From Oscillospiraceae bacterium (GTDB lineage: Bacteria; Bacillota; Clostridia; Oscillospirales; Oscillospiraceae): DNA of 64,000 nucleotides. The notes under the pieces were generated by a model. The model made no database searches. It had not been told where the DNA came from and saw only the letters and a program-made list of their open reading frames with translations. Every line of letters begins with the position of its first letter. The stretch's first letter is position 1. The stretch lies in NCBI GenBank assembly GCA_017538965.1, contig JAFYHU010000029.1, positions 62,001 through 126,000 of the forward strand, written 5' to 3'. This document shows, one piece after another, positions 16,610 to 25,684 of this stretch. The position numbers and the translations under genes are program-made.

Positions 16610-18084
16610 AAAAACGGTTAATAATTCTGCTTTCCGGGATGATGCTCGTTTCGCTGCTTGCTTTCAGGCAGCAGCCGGCTGCCGAAGCGGCGGCTGCGCC
16701 GTCGCCGACCCTGACCTATGAGGCGGCTGTAGTTCTGGACCATGTCGGCGCGGTGACAAAGACCTTTGACCGGGGCGATCAGGTGAACGTGGAATCCGAG
16801 CAGGATGACTGCTATGTTCTTTCCGACGGGACGCTGGTAGAGAAGTGGCTTATCCGTCTCGATACGGAAGAAGCTCCGGAAGGAACCACAGAGAGAGCCT
16901 TACAGGATGCCGCGAAAGAGGCTGAAGAAAAGGCCGCAAAAGAAGCAGAGGAAAAGCCGGAGACAGCGGACAAACCGGCGCAGAAAGCCGAGGAGACGCT
17001 GGAGAAGGATCCTGTCGGGCGGACGGCATATATCAAAAAGGGCGATACACCGCTTTATGACAATCCTTATCTGGAAGGGGAGCCTCTGCGGATGCTGGCG
17101 CTCAATCAGGAGCTGACGGTGCAGGACGAGTTCGGGAAAATCCTGTGCGTCATAATCGAGGAAGAAGTCCCTGTGCCGGAACCGGAAGAGGGGGCTAAGT
17201 CCGCGGAGAGTCCGAAACCGGCGGAAAGTCCCAAACCCGCAGATGCTGCCGAAGCAGAAGAGACGGAGGAGCCTGAAACGATTCAGATCATCGGCTATCT
17301 TCTCGCTGCCGACACCAAGAATTCCAAAGCCTACGGCTACGGATACGGCGGCGGAGGCGGCGGCGGAGGTGGAGGCGGCGGCGGAGGCGGCGCCGACGGC
17401 GGCGAGATCTCGCTGACCGGGTTCTACGTTTCCCCGAAAAAGGAAGGCTTTGTCTTCCTTGCTGCCGAAACCAAAACCGATGAAGAAGAGGAAGAACCCT
17501 TCGTTGGCGGGCCGGGCAAGATCCTTGCCAGAGGTACGGAAGGATACGCCTGCTTCTTCAACCGGGGAGACGTGGTTGCCGCGCTGGAGCTTCCGGTTCG
17601 TGAGGGAAAGGCCGACAAGCCGGAGGAAGAGGAGAAAACCGAAGCAAAAGAGAAGACTCCGGGTGACGCCTCGGCTAAGAGCAAGGCGGATGCCGAAAAA
17701 GAGGATGCCGAAGAAGCGGAAGAGACGGATGATACCATTGGTCTCAGCACCTTGCTCCTCAAGAACGGAACGACAGCCACGGTTCCCACAAAGCTGCTCT
17801 TTTTCAAGGGAGACCAGCCCATCGAGCCCTGGACCGGGTACTCGAAAAACGGCGCCATGTTCTACCGGAGATGGCGTACGAAGCTGGATGATCCGCAGAA
17901 GCTTTCCGTGAATACGGAGTTGCAGGTCATCGGAACCGTCGATGACTTCAGCATCGTTCAGCTCGAAGACGAGTCGGTCGGGCTGGCCGAGACCAGCCTG
18001 ATCTCCGAAACCAAGGTCGCCTACAGCTACGGCGGAGGCGGCGGTGGCGGAGGCGGCGGTGAGTGGTCCGACCCCGTCATGTGA
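16606..18084 (+). CDS. Secreted SH3-like protein with two poly-glycine runs
   Basis: The start at ATG 16606 overlaps the upstream TGA (ATGA). A signal peptide-like N-terminus (about residues 1-30) is followed by SH3-like beta modules separated by Glu/Ala/Lys/Pro-rich linkers. Two modules end in a similar way, 'TKNSKAYGYGY' then 15 glycines (about residue 248) and 'ETKVAYSYG' then 10 glycines (about 475). No catalytic motif is seen. Such SH3-like modules often bind cell wall, so a wall-associated structural or adhesive role is possible but not shown. The Gly codons mix GGC, GGA and GGT, so the runs are probably real rather than artefacts. A strong terminator follows. Confidence 0.7.
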   Translation: MKKRLIILLSGMMLVSLLAFRQQPAAEAAAAPSPTLTYEAAVVLDHVGAVTKTFDRGDQVNVESEQDDCYVLSDGTLVEKWLIRLDTEEAPEGTTERALQDAAKEAEEKAAKEAEEKPETADKPAQKAEETLEKDPVGRTAYIKKGDTPLYDNPYLEGEPLRMLALNQELTVQDEFGKILCVIIEEEVPVPEPEEGAKSAESPKPAESPKPADAAEAEETEEPETIQIIGYLLAADTKNSKAYGYGYGGGGGGGGGGGGGGGADGGEISLTGFYVSPKKEGFVFLAAETKTDEEEEEPFVGGPGKILARGTEGYACFFNRGDVVAALELPVREGKADKPEEEEKTEAKEKTPGDASAKSKADAEKEDAEEAEETDDTIGLSTLLLKNGTTATVPTKLLFFKGDQPIEPWTGYSKNGAMFYRRWRTKLDDPQKLSVNTELQVIGTVDDFSIVQLEDESVGLAETSLISETKVAYSYGGGGGGGGGGEWSDPVM

Positions 18085-18090
18085 GAATAC

Positions 18091-18120
18091 AAAAAACCTG
18101 CCGGTTTCGGCAGGTTTTTT
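18091..18120. terminator. Bidirectional terminator
   Basis: AAAAAACCTGCCG pairs with CGGCAGGTTTTTT around a 4-base loop (13-bp stem). It ends the HTH/poly-Gly operon and, in reverse, the alpha-hydroxyacid oxidase-like gene. Confidence 0.9.
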
Positions 18121-18146
18121 GCTGACAGAGAGGAAATCAGAGAGAT

Positions 18147-19166
18147 TCAGGGCAGCCAGATTTTGTCTCGGGTGATGTCCTTCAGAGTGGCTGCGCCGCA
18201 CATGGTCATCGTGCTCTTCAGTTCACCGGTGATCTTGTCCATATAAACGCGGTAGCCTTCCTCACCGGCACCGTAGATGGCCGTGAGAACCGGACGCCCG
18301 ATCAGCACGCCGTCGGCGCCCAGAGCGATGGCACGGAAAACATCCACGCCGGAGCGGATGCCGCCGTCCACGAGAATGGTGATCTTGCCCTTGACCTGCT
18401 CTGCGATGGCAGGAAGCACCTCGGCCGTGGAGGGAACGCCGCCCTGCACGCGGCCGCCGTGGTTGGAGACCACGATGGCGGAAGCACCGGCGTCAACGGC
18501 CTTCTGCGCACCGTTCGGGGTCATGATGCCCTTGATAATGAAGGGACGGCCGGCATAGTCGATGATCTCGCGCATCTCGTCCACCGACTTGCTGCCGGCG
18601 TTCGGATTCATGGCCTTGAGGAAGGGGAGACCCGCGCCGTCCACGTCCATGGCGGCGGCAAAGATGTTGTTGGCCTTCAGTACGTCCAGTTTCTCAAAGA
18701 CGGCCTCCTTGTTCCAGGGCTTGATGGTCGGCACGCCGACGCCTTCGTACTTGATCATGTCCTGCACGGCAGATTTCATGATCTCCGGATTCACGCCGTC
18801 CCCGGTCATGGCAAACACGCCGTACTCGAAGGCGGCCTTGATCAGAATGCTGTTGTAGGCAAAGTCTTTGTACTTCGGGCCGTAGTGCATGTCCAGCGCG
18901 CCGATCGGAGCCATGAAGATCGGAGCCGAGAAGCGGCGGCCGAAGAGCTCAAAGGAGATATCGGGATCTGCGTTCGGGCACAGCGTGTCCATGTTGACGC
19001 AGATCTCCTGCCACTTGTCATAGTTGCGGGCGGCGACATTCCCGGGCACCTTGCTGCCGGGACCGGGCATGGCATTGCCGCAGGCGCGGCCGTTGCAGAC
19101 GGGGCATGCCTTGCAGTACGGGCCGACACATTCCCGGGCGGCGGCCAAAACTTCGTTATAGTTCAT
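18147..19166 (-). CDS. FMN-dependent alpha-hydroxy-acid oxidase/dehydrogenase-like protein with Cys-rich N-terminus
   Basis: A TIM-barrel flavoprotein of the lactate oxidase/LldD superfamily (339 residues). FMN-binding and catalytic features are visible: 'IFMAPIGA', K in 'PFIIKGIMTP', the catalytic His in 'VVSNHGGRV', and 'ILVDGGIRSGVDVFRAIALGADGVLIGRP'. The N-terminus carries a cysteine cluster (C13, C18, C21, C24, C29) absent from classical LldD, suggesting an FeS cluster or metal site. The substrate is unknown; lactate or another 2-hydroxy acid is the family expectation. AAGGAG lies ahead of the ATG. The Cys-rich form is common in anaerobic Firmicutes. Confidence 0.85.
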   Translation of the reverse strand: MNYNEVLAAARECVGPYCKACPVCNGRACGNAMPGPGSKVPGNVAARNYDKWQEICVNMDTLCPNADPDISFELFGRRFSAPIFMAPIGALDMHYGPKYKDFAYNSILIKAAFEYGVFAMTGDGVNPEIMKSAVQDMIKYEGVGVPTIKPWNKEAVFEKLDVLKANNIFAAAMDVDGAGLPFLKAMNPNAGSKSVDEMREIIDYAGRPFIIKGIMTPNGAQKAVDAGASAIVVSNHGGRVQGGVPSTAEVLPAIAEQVKGKITILVDGGIRSGVDVFRAIALGADGVLIGRPVLTAIYGAGEEGYRVYMDKITGELKSTMTMCGAATLKDITRDKIWLP

Positions 19167-19236
19167 TTGTATACACTCCTTTTATTATTCGGATTCAAGG
19201 GGTAAGGAATACAGATTCATTATCACGCACGGTCGC

Positions 19237-20130
19237 TCAAAAGTCAAGACCGGTTCCGTCAAAAACGGGGAGATATTCCGTCCCGGCCGAGGCGGTTTCC
19301 TGCCAGTAGCCGTCCGCGAGATGCCGGACCTTCAGATAGTGGATCAGCGCTTCGTTTTCTTCACGGCTGACCGTCCCGCTCAGTTCGGGAAAGCGCGGAT
19401 CCGGCGCCATCGGCGTGTACTGGCTCATCAGCGAGAACAGAACGCTGCCCTTCGGAAAGCTGTCGGCTATATAATCGATGACGTCTCTGCTCTCGTCCGT
19501 GTGTCCCGGGAGAATCAGATGGCGGATCAGAACGCCGCTCTGCAGCATCCCGTCCTCGTCCAAACGGTAAGGTCCGCGCTGCCGGAACATCTCCTGCAGA
19601 GCGCCGACGGCGGCTTCCGGATAATCCGGCGCAGCAGAATAGCGTTTCGCGGTTTCTGCGCGCAGATACTTCAGGTCCGGCAGGTAGACCTGAACCAGAC
19701 CGTCAAGCAGCTTCAGCGTTTCCACCTTTTCATAACCCGAGCTGTTCCAGATCACCGGGATGCCGAGCGCAAGACCGTCCAGCGCCTCGGCAATGACGCG
19801 GGTGAAGTGTGACGGCGTCACGAGTTCAATGTTATGCACGCCTCTGTCCCGCAGCTGCAGCATCAGAGTCCGCAGTTCGCCAGCGCGCAGGCTCTTTCCG
19901 AGACTCTCCCGGCTGATCTCCCGGTTCTGGCAGTAGACACAGTGCAGGCTGCAGCCTGTAAAGAAAATGGTCCCCGCACCGCGCAGGCCGCTGATGCAGG
20001 GTTCTTCCCCAAAATGCGGGGCAGCCCGGATGACGCGGGGCAGAAGCGGGCTCTGACAGACCCCGCCGGCCTGCGTCTCCGTTCTCAGAGCGCCGCAGCC
20101 GCGGGGACAGTCGCGGCAGATGATCTTCAT
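19237..20130 (-). CDS. PflX-type radical SAM protein
   Basis: Radical SAM enzyme related to pyruvate-formate-lyase activases (297 residues). The 4Fe-4S triad is G-C-S-L-H-C-V-Y-C near residue 75. Extra N-terminal cysteines (CRDCPRGCG) and 'EEPCISGLRGAGTIFF', 'NSSGYEKVETLKLLDG', 'YLPDLKY' and 'IRHLILPGH' match the PflX branch, whose target is not established. The start 20130 follows GGAGGG; a longer frame to 20217 lacks a good site. No glycyl radical enzyme gene is nearby. Confidence 0.85.
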   Translation of the reverse strand: MKIICRDCPRGCGALRTETQAGGVCQSPLLPRVIRAAPHFGEEPCISGLRGAGTIFFTGCSLHCVYCQNREISRESLGKSLRAGELRTLMLQLRDRGVHNIELVTPSHFTRVIAEALDGLALGIPVIWNSSGYEKVETLKLLDGLVQVYLPDLKYLRAETAKRYSAAPDYPEAAVGALQEMFRQRGPYRLDEDGMLQSGVLIRHLILPGHTDESRDVIDYIADSFPKGSVLFSLMSQYTPMAPDPRFPELSGTVSREENEALIHYLKVRHLADGYWQETASAGTEYLPVFDGTGLDF

Positions 20131-20263
20131 AAAACCCTCCGAAACAAAAATGGACAAAAACGACAAAAACGGGAATCTGCCCGCGGGAATTATACCCCAG
20201 TTTTGTACATTATGCAAGAAGCGAAAAAAAGTACAAAAAAACAGTAGCTTTTTCCAAAATATG

Positions 20264-20272
20264 TGCTAAAAT
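20264..20272 (+). promoter_or_regulatory. Extended -10 promoter for the pgk operon
   Basis: TGCTAAAAT (TGn plus -10 at 20267-20272), 72 bases before the pgk start; the -35 region is weak. The 214-base gap between the divergent genes (20131-20344) is A-rich and otherwise shows nothing I can name. AGGAGG precedes pgk. Confidence 0.5.
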
Positions 20273-20344
20273 ACCGATGAAAAGAATCCAATTCCAGATG
20301 ACAGCGCAACTTGATTCTGTTCAATCTATTCAGGAGGAAAGATC

Positions 20345-21535
20345 ATGAATTACAACAAAAAAACCGTGTACGACGTCGACGTCAAAGGGAAGAAAGTCCT
20401 GCTCCGCTGCGACTTTAACGTCCCCCAGAACAAGGAAACCGGTGAGATCACCAGCAACAAGCGCATTGTTGCCGCCCTTCCGACCATCCGTTATCTGCTC
20501 GACAACGGCGCTGCCGTAATCGCCTGCTCGCATCTCGGCAAGCCCAAGGGCGAGTGGAAGACCAAGCTGACCCTGGCGCCGGTTGCCAAGCGCCTTTCCG
20601 AGCTGCTCGGACAGGATGTCATTTTTGCCACCGACATCATCGGGGAAGATGCCAAGGCCAAGGCGGCTGCTCTTCAGCCCGGCCAGATCATGCTGCTGGA
20701 GAATCTCCGCTTTGATATCCGGGAAGAGAAGAACGGCGCCGACTTTGCCAAGGCTCTGGCCGACATGGCCGACATCTTCGTCTCCGATGCCTTCGGTACC
20801 GTCCACCGTGCCCACGCCTCCACTGCCGGTGTCGCAGCATATCTGCCCGCCTATTCCGGCCTGCTGGTCGACAAGGAACTGTCCATCATGGGCAAGGCTC
20901 TGGATGATCCGAAGCGCCCCTTTGTTGCCGTCCTCGGCGGCGCCAAGGTATCCGACAAGATCGCGGTCATCAACAACCTGCTTGAGAAGGCCGACACCAT
21001 CATCATCGGCGGCGGCATGGCCTATACCTTCCTGAAGGCTCAGGGCTACAGCATCGGCAAGTCTCTCCTGGAAGAGGACAGACTGGACTATGCCCGTGAG
21101 ATGATTCAGAAGGCCGCAGACAAGGGCGTGAAGTTCCTTCTGCCGGTGGATCACCTCTGCGCGGCGGAGTTCTCCGCGGACGCCGAGCCGGTTCTCGTTG
21201 AGGGCAACATTCCCGACAATCTGATGGGCATGGACATCGGCCCCAAGACGGCTGCGCTCTATGCCGACGCGGTCAAGGGTGCCGGAACCATCGTCTGGAA
21301 CGGACCCATGGGCGTCTTTGAGTTCGACGCTTTTGCCGGCGGCACGAAGGCCATGGCCAAAGCGCTGGCGGAATCCGGCGCCGTGACCATCGTCGGCGGC
21401 GGCGATTCGGCCTCCGCGGTCGAAAAGCTCGGCTTTGCCGATAAGGTCACCCATATCTCGACCGGCGGCGGTGCCTCGCTCGAGTTCCTGGAAGGAAAAG
21501 AGCTCCCCGGCGTCGCCTGCCTGCTGGACAAGTAA
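20345..21535 (+). CDS. pgk: Phosphoglycerate kinase
   Basis: Transfers phosphate from 1,3-bisphosphoglycerate to ADP in glycolysis. The 396-residue protein shows '[12 protein letters not shown]', the substrate-binding 'SHLGKPKG', 'LLENLRF', '[15 protein letters not shown]', and the C-terminal nucleotide site '[15 protein letters not shown]' and '[18 protein letters not shown]'. AGGAGG lies 8 bases before the ATG. It opens an eight-gene run with tpiA and gpmI next; gapA and eno are not in the window. Confidence 0.98.
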   Translation: MNYNKKTVYDVDVKGKKVLLRCDFNVPQNKETGEITSNKRIVAALPTIRYLLDNGAAVIACSHLGKPKGEWKTKLTLAPVAKRLSELLGQDVIFATDIIGEDAKAKAAALQPGQIMLLENLRFDIREEKNGADFAKALADMADIFVSDAFGTVHRAHASTAGVAAYLPAYSGLLVDKELSIMGKALDDPKRPFVAVLGGAKVSDKIAVINNLLEKADTIIIGGGMAYTFLKAQGYSIGKSLLEEDRLDYAREMIQKAADKGVKFLLPVDHLCAAEFSADAEPVLVEGNIPDNLMGMDIGPKTAALYADAVKGAGTIVWNGPMGVFEFDAFAGGTKAMAKALAESGAVTIVGGGDSASAVEKLGFADKVTHISTGGGASLEFLEGKELPGVACLLDK

Positions 21536-21553
21536 TTTAGGAGGATCAGGATC

Positions 21554-22327
21554 ATGAACAGAAAGTATCGCAAGACCGTTGTTGCCGGCAACTGGAAGAT
21601 GAACCAGCTGGTCTCCGGCGTGAAGCCCTTCATGGAGCAGCTGCGCGAGGTCATGCCCCGCACCAAGACCTGCGAAGTCGCGATCTGCACCCCGGCCCTG
21701 ATGATCCCGGCGATGGTCCGCTACGGCAAGGAACTGCGCGTTGCGGCCGGCGGCCAGGATGTCTCGAATCACGAGAAGGGCGCGTATACCGGCGAGATCT
21801 CCGTCGATATGCTCGTGGACGCCGGTGCCAAGTACTGCATCGTCGGCCACTCCGAGCGCCGTGAGTATCACCACGAGTCGGACAGCCTCATCAACGAGAA
21901 GGCGAAGGCCCTCCTGGCGAAGGGCATTACCCCCATCATCTGCGTCGGCGAAAGCCTGGAGCAGCGTGAGAAGGACCTCACCATGGAGTTCATCGCCTAT
22001 CAGGTCTGCGCGGCTCTCTCCGGAATTGACGGCACGAAGGTTCGCCGCTGCGTGATCGCCTATGAGCCGATCTGGGCCATCGGCACCGGCAAGACGGCCA
22101 CGGCCGAGCAGGCGGAAGAAGTCTGCGAATTCATCCGCAGCGTCGTCCGCAAGCTGTACGGCGCCAGAAGCGCCCGTGCGGTCAGCATCCTCTACGGCGG
22201 CAGCATGAACGCCAAAAACGCGGCCGAACTGCTGGCCATGCCCGACATCGACGGCGGCCTGATCGGCGGCGCCTCCCTGAAGCCTGCTGACTTTGCAGCC
22301 ATCGTCGCGGCAACGGCGCAGGAATAA
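21554..22327 (+). CDS. tpiA: Triosephosphate isomerase
   Basis: Interconverts dihydroxyacetone phosphate and glyceraldehyde-3-phosphate. Catalytic residues are visible: N and K in 'AGNWKMNQ', His in 'IVGHSERRE', Glu in 'AYEPIWAIGTGKTA', and the phosphate-binding 'YGGSMNAKNAAELL' and 'GGLIGGASL'. The 257-residue length is typical. It follows pgk by 18 bases, with AGGAGG in the gap. Confidence 0.98.
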   Translation: MNRKYRKTVVAGNWKMNQLVSGVKPFMEQLREVMPRTKTCEVAICTPALMIPAMVRYGKELRVAAGGQDVSNHEKGAYTGEISVDMLVDAGAKYCIVGHSERREYHHESDSLINEKAKALLAKGITPIICVGESLEQREKDLTMEFIAYQVCAALSGIDGTKVRRCVIAYEPIWAIGTGKTATAEQAEEVCEFIRSVVRKLYGARSARAVSILYGGSMNAKNAAELLAMPDIDGGLIGGASLKPADFAAIVAATAQE

Positions 22328-22334
22328 GCGGCAT

Positions 22335-23867
22335 ATGAAAAGCGAACTCAAAAACCGCGCCTGTCTGATCATTATGGACGGCTTCGGCATTGCTCCGCCT
22401 TCGGCGGGCAATGCCGTTACCACTGCCCGCACACCGAATCTGGACCGCCTCTTTGCGCGTTTCCCGCATTCTCAGCTGCAGGCATCCGGCCTGGATGTCG
22501 GTCTGCCGGAAGGGCAGATGGGAAACTCGGAAGTCGGCCATACCAACATCGGTGCCGGCCGGGTCGTTTTCCAGATTCTGCCGCGCATCAGCCTCGCAAT
22601 CGAGACCGGCGAATTCTTCCGGAACCCCGTCTATCTCAAGGCGCTGCATGACGCGAAGGAAAACAATCATCCCCTGCATGTGCTGGGGCTTCTGTCCGAC
22701 GGCGGCGTTCACAGCCACCTGACGCACATCTTCGCCATGCTCGACATGGCCGAACGCGAGGGCGTCAGCCATGTCTATGTTCACTGCTTCCTCGACGGGC
22801 GCGATGTCCCGCCGACCAGCGGCGCGGGCTATCTGCGCCAGCTGCAGGAGAAGTGCCTTTCGATGAAGAACACCACGCGCATCGCCACGGTGCAGGGCCG
22901 CTTCTACGGTATGGACCGCGACAAGCGCTGGGAGCGTGTGGAAGAGGGCTACAACGCCATCGTCTGCGGGATCGGCATCCCCGCTTCGGACGCTGCCGCC
23001 GCAGTGGAAGAGAGCTATGCTGCGGGTGTGACGGACGAGTTTGTCAAGCCCATCGTTCTGGAGCCCGAAGGGGTCATCAATCAGGGGGACTCGGTCATCT
23101 TCATGAACTTTCGCCCCGACCGCGCACGCGAGATGACCTGGGCGCTGAATCTGCCCGATTTCGACGGCTTCGAGCGCAAAAAGAAAGTGTTTCCGCTCTC
23201 TTATGTCTGCACGGCCCAGTATGACGAAGCGCTGACGCTTCCCATCGCTTTTCCGCCCGAAGAGATTTTGGGCACCATCGGCGACATCATCTCCGAGCGC
23301 GGCCTGAAACAGTTCCGTGTTGCCGAAACCGAGAAGTACGCCCACGTGACCTTCTTCTTCAACGGCGGCGTCGAAAAGCAGACCGAGGGTGAGGACCGCT
23401 GCCTGGTTCCTTCTCCGAAAGAATATCCGACCTACGATCTCATCCCCCAGATGAGCGCCGAGAAGGTCGCCGACAAGCTGATTGAAGCCATCGCCTCGAA
23501 CCGGTATGATCTGATCGTCTGCAATTTTGCCAACTGCGACATGGTCGGCCACACCGGCGTCATGGAAGCTGCCGTCAAGGCGGTCGAGACCGTCGATGCC
23601 TGCATCGGCCGCGTCTTCGCCGAGACGGAAAAGCACCCCGATCTCACCCTGCTGATTACCGCCGACCACGGCAATGCCGACTGCATGTTTGACGCCGACG
23701 GCAAGGTCAACACCGCACATACCACGAATCCCGTGCCTTTCCTGGTTACGAAGGAAGGCTGCACGCTCTCGGACGGCCGCCTGGCGGACATTGCCCCGAC
23801 CATTCTGAGCATCATGGGCATCCCGCAGCCGGAAGAGATGACCGGCCGCTCCCTGCTGGGTGACTGA
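22335..23867 (+). CDS. gpmI: 2,3-bisphosphoglycerate-independent phosphoglycerate mutase
   Basis: Mn-dependent mutase of the alkaline phosphatase superfamily (510 residues), converting 3- to 2-phosphoglycerate. The first metal Asp is in 'LIIMDGFG', the phosphoserine in 'MGNSEVGHTNIGAGR', and later ligands in 'NFANCDMVGHTG' and 'ITADHGNAD'. The start at 22335, 7 bases after tpiA, is chosen over an upstream ATG inside tpiA that would add a basic, unrelated tail. Confidence 0.97.
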   Translation: MKSELKNRACLIIMDGFGIAPPSAGNAVTTARTPNLDRLFARFPHSQLQASGLDVGLPEGQMGNSEVGHTNIGAGRVVFQILPRISLAIETGEFFRNPVYLKALHDAKENNHPLHVLGLLSDGGVHSHLTHIFAMLDMAEREGVSHVYVHCFLDGRDVPPTSGAGYLRQLQEKCLSMKNTTRIATVQGRFYGMDRDKRWERVEEGYNAIVCGIGIPASDAAAAVEESYAAGVTDEFVKPIVLEPEGVINQGDSVIFMNFRPDRAREMTWALNLPDFDGFERKKKVFPLSYVCTAQYDEALTLPIAFPPEEILGTIGDIISERGLKQFRVAETEKYAHVTFFFNGGVEKQTEGEDRCLVPSPKEYPTYDLIPQMSAEKVADKLIEAIASNRYDLIVCNFANCDMVGHTGVMEAAVKAVETVDACIGRVFAETEKHPDLTLLITADHGNADCMFDADGKVNTAHTTNPVPFLVTKEGCTLSDGRLADIAPTILSIMGIPQPEEMTGRSLLGD

Positions 23868-23870
23868 ATC

Positions 23871-24569
23871 ATGTCCGGCAGACTGATTGTGCTCGAAGGT
23901 CTCGACGGAAGCGGGAAGGCGACACAGGCCTCCCGCCTCAGCGATGCCCTCCGGGCGCTTGGCTACCCGGTTCGCGCGCTGTCGTTTCCCGACTACGGGA
24001 GTGATTCCTCCGCCCTCGTGCGCATGTACCTGCGCGGCGACTTCGGCACCGAAGCCGGGGCGGTAAGCCCCTGGGCGGCTTCTCTCTTCTTTACCGTTGA
24101 CCGCTGCGCCGGCATGCTGCGCGACTGGGGAAGCTTCTACGCGAAAGGCGGCATCCTGATCGCCGACCGTTATACGACCTCCAACGCCGTACATCAGTGC
24201 TGCAAGCTGCCGCAGTCCGAATGGGACGACTATCTCGGCTGGCTCTTCGAACTGGAGTACCGCCGTCTGGGCCTGCCGAAACCGGATCTGGTTCTCTATC
24301 TCCGCCTGCCGCCGGACGAGGCCGAGCGCCTGGTCGGAAGCCGTTATCATGGCGACGAGGGTAAGAAAGATATCCACGAACGGGATGAATCCTATCTCCG
24401 CACGGCGCGTACGGCTGCCGAATACTGCGCCGAAAAATGCGGATGGACCGCGGTGGACTGTCTGCGTGACGGTTCTCTTCGCCCGATCGACGATATCCAT
24501 GCCGAGCTGATGCGCCTGACGCTTCCCGTTCTCGGCACACCTGAAGATTATACGGAGTTTTGCTCATGA
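23871..24569 (+). CDS. tmk: Thymidylate kinase
   Basis: Phosphorylates dTMP to dTDP. The 232-residue protein has a P-loop G-L-D-G-S-G-K-A-T at about residues 10-18, followed by 'FPDYGS' and the D-R-Y motif (IADRYTTSNAVHQ). It is placed 3 bases after gpmI and shares an ATGA overlap with hisZ, so it is translated within the glycolysis/histidine operon. Tmk is more often found near holB; its place here is unusual. Confidence 0.9.
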   Translation: MSGRLIVLEGLDGSGKATQASRLSDALRALGYPVRALSFPDYGSDSSALVRMYLRGDFGTEAGAVSPWAASLFFTVDRCAGMLRDWGSFYAKGGILIADRYTTSNAVHQCCKLPQSEWDDYLGWLFELEYRRLGLPKPDLVLYLRLPPDEAERLVGSRYHGDEGKKDIHERDESYLRTARTAAEYCAEKCGWTAVDCLRDGSLRPIDDIHAELMRLTLPVLGTPEDYTEFCS

Positions 24570-25684
24570 ATCCCAAGGATGCTCCCGCACCCGAAAACGC
24601 ACAGCGGAACCTGCTTTTCGCGCTTCACGGTCTGTACCGCGCCTGCGGCTACCGTGCTTTCCGCATGTCCAAGTTCGAAAAGTATGAAGTCTACGCGGCC
24701 TGCAAGGACTTTCTGGTCAGCGACCGCGTTCTGACCTTCACCGATACCGACGGCGAACTGCTGGCGCTCAAGCCGGATGTGACGCTGTCGATCCTCCGCG
24801 CCGTTCCCTACCGTCCCGGAATCACGCAGCGCCTGAGCTATCACGAGAATGTTTACCGCCCGGGTCCGCCGGACGGCCGTTTTCGCGAGATGCCCCAGTC
24901 CGGCGTCGAATGCCTCGGCGATCTGGACAGCCTGGATGTTTACGAAGTTCTGAAGCTGGCGGATGAGAGCCTGCGCCTTCTTCCCTGCGAGACGGCCCTG
25001 TCCTTCTCGCATCTGGGGATTCTGCGCGCGCTTCTGAACCGGCTTTCGGCGGACGAAAAAGACCGGGACGAGATTCTCCGCCTTGTGGCGGCCAGAAGCG
25101 TCCACGGTCTTTCCGCGCTTTTCCGGAGGCGCGGCTTTCCGGAAGCGGTTCTGCATTCCCTGTGCGAACTGCTCGCATTGGACTGCGCTTTGGAGGAGCT
25201 TCCCGACAGACTGCGTGAAATCGGCGCCGCGTTTCCCGAATCCCCGGTTCTGGGCGAACTGGAGGAACTGGCTGCTCTGGCAGAAGGGGACGGATGCCGC
25301 GCACGTTTTGACTTCTCGGTTCTCAACGACACGCATTACTACAACGGCCTCGTTTTCCGGGGCTATGCCCGGGGCATCTCGGACAAGGTGCTCTCCGGCG
25401 GCCGCTACGACCGTCTGCTGCGGCGGATGGACCGTCCCGGCGGCGCAGTTGGCTTTGCCGTCTATCTGGGGTTGCTCTCCGTGCTGAATACCGCGGATGA
25501 TGTGTCCGTCGATGCCGATGTGCTGGTCCTCTACGATGAGAATACGCCGCTCACGCTGGTGCGCGATCAATGCGCCGTGCTGCGCGCCCGGGGCAAGCGG
25601 GTGTATGCCCAGCGCCGCCTGGACGACAGCCTCCGCTTTGCCGAGGTGCTGGATCTGAGGGAGGGAGGAAAGAGCCGTGCTTAA
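24566..25684 (+). CDS. hisZ: ATP phosphoribosyltransferase regulatory subunit
   Basis: A HisRS-like protein without tRNA charging that forms the regulatory half of short-form ATP phosphoribosyltransferase. The class II core is visible: 'LLALKPDVTLSI', 'YHENVYR', 'EMPQSGVECLG', and late 'VLSGGRYDRLLRRM'. The 372-residue length fits HisZ. ATG 24566 overlaps the tmk stop (ATGA), with ACGGAG 8 bases upstream. hisG follows with an 8-base overlap, supporting the partnership. Confidence 0.93.
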   Translation: MNPKDAPAPENAQRNLLFALHGLYRACGYRAFRMSKFEKYEVYAACKDFLVSDRVLTFTDTDGELLALKPDVTLSILRAVPYRPGITQRLSYHENVYRPGPPDGRFREMPQSGVECLGDLDSLDVYEVLKLADESLRLLPCETALSFSHLGILRALLNRLSADEKDRDEILRLVAARSVHGLSALFRRRGFPEAVLHSLCELLALDCALEELPDRLREIGAAFPESPVLGELEELAALAEGDGCRARFDFSVLNDTHYYNGLVFRGYARGISDKVLSGGRYDRLLRRMDRPGGAVGFAVYLGLLSVLNTADDVSVDADVLVLYDENTPLTLVRDQCAVLRARGKRVYAQRRLDDSLRFAEVLDLREGGKSRA

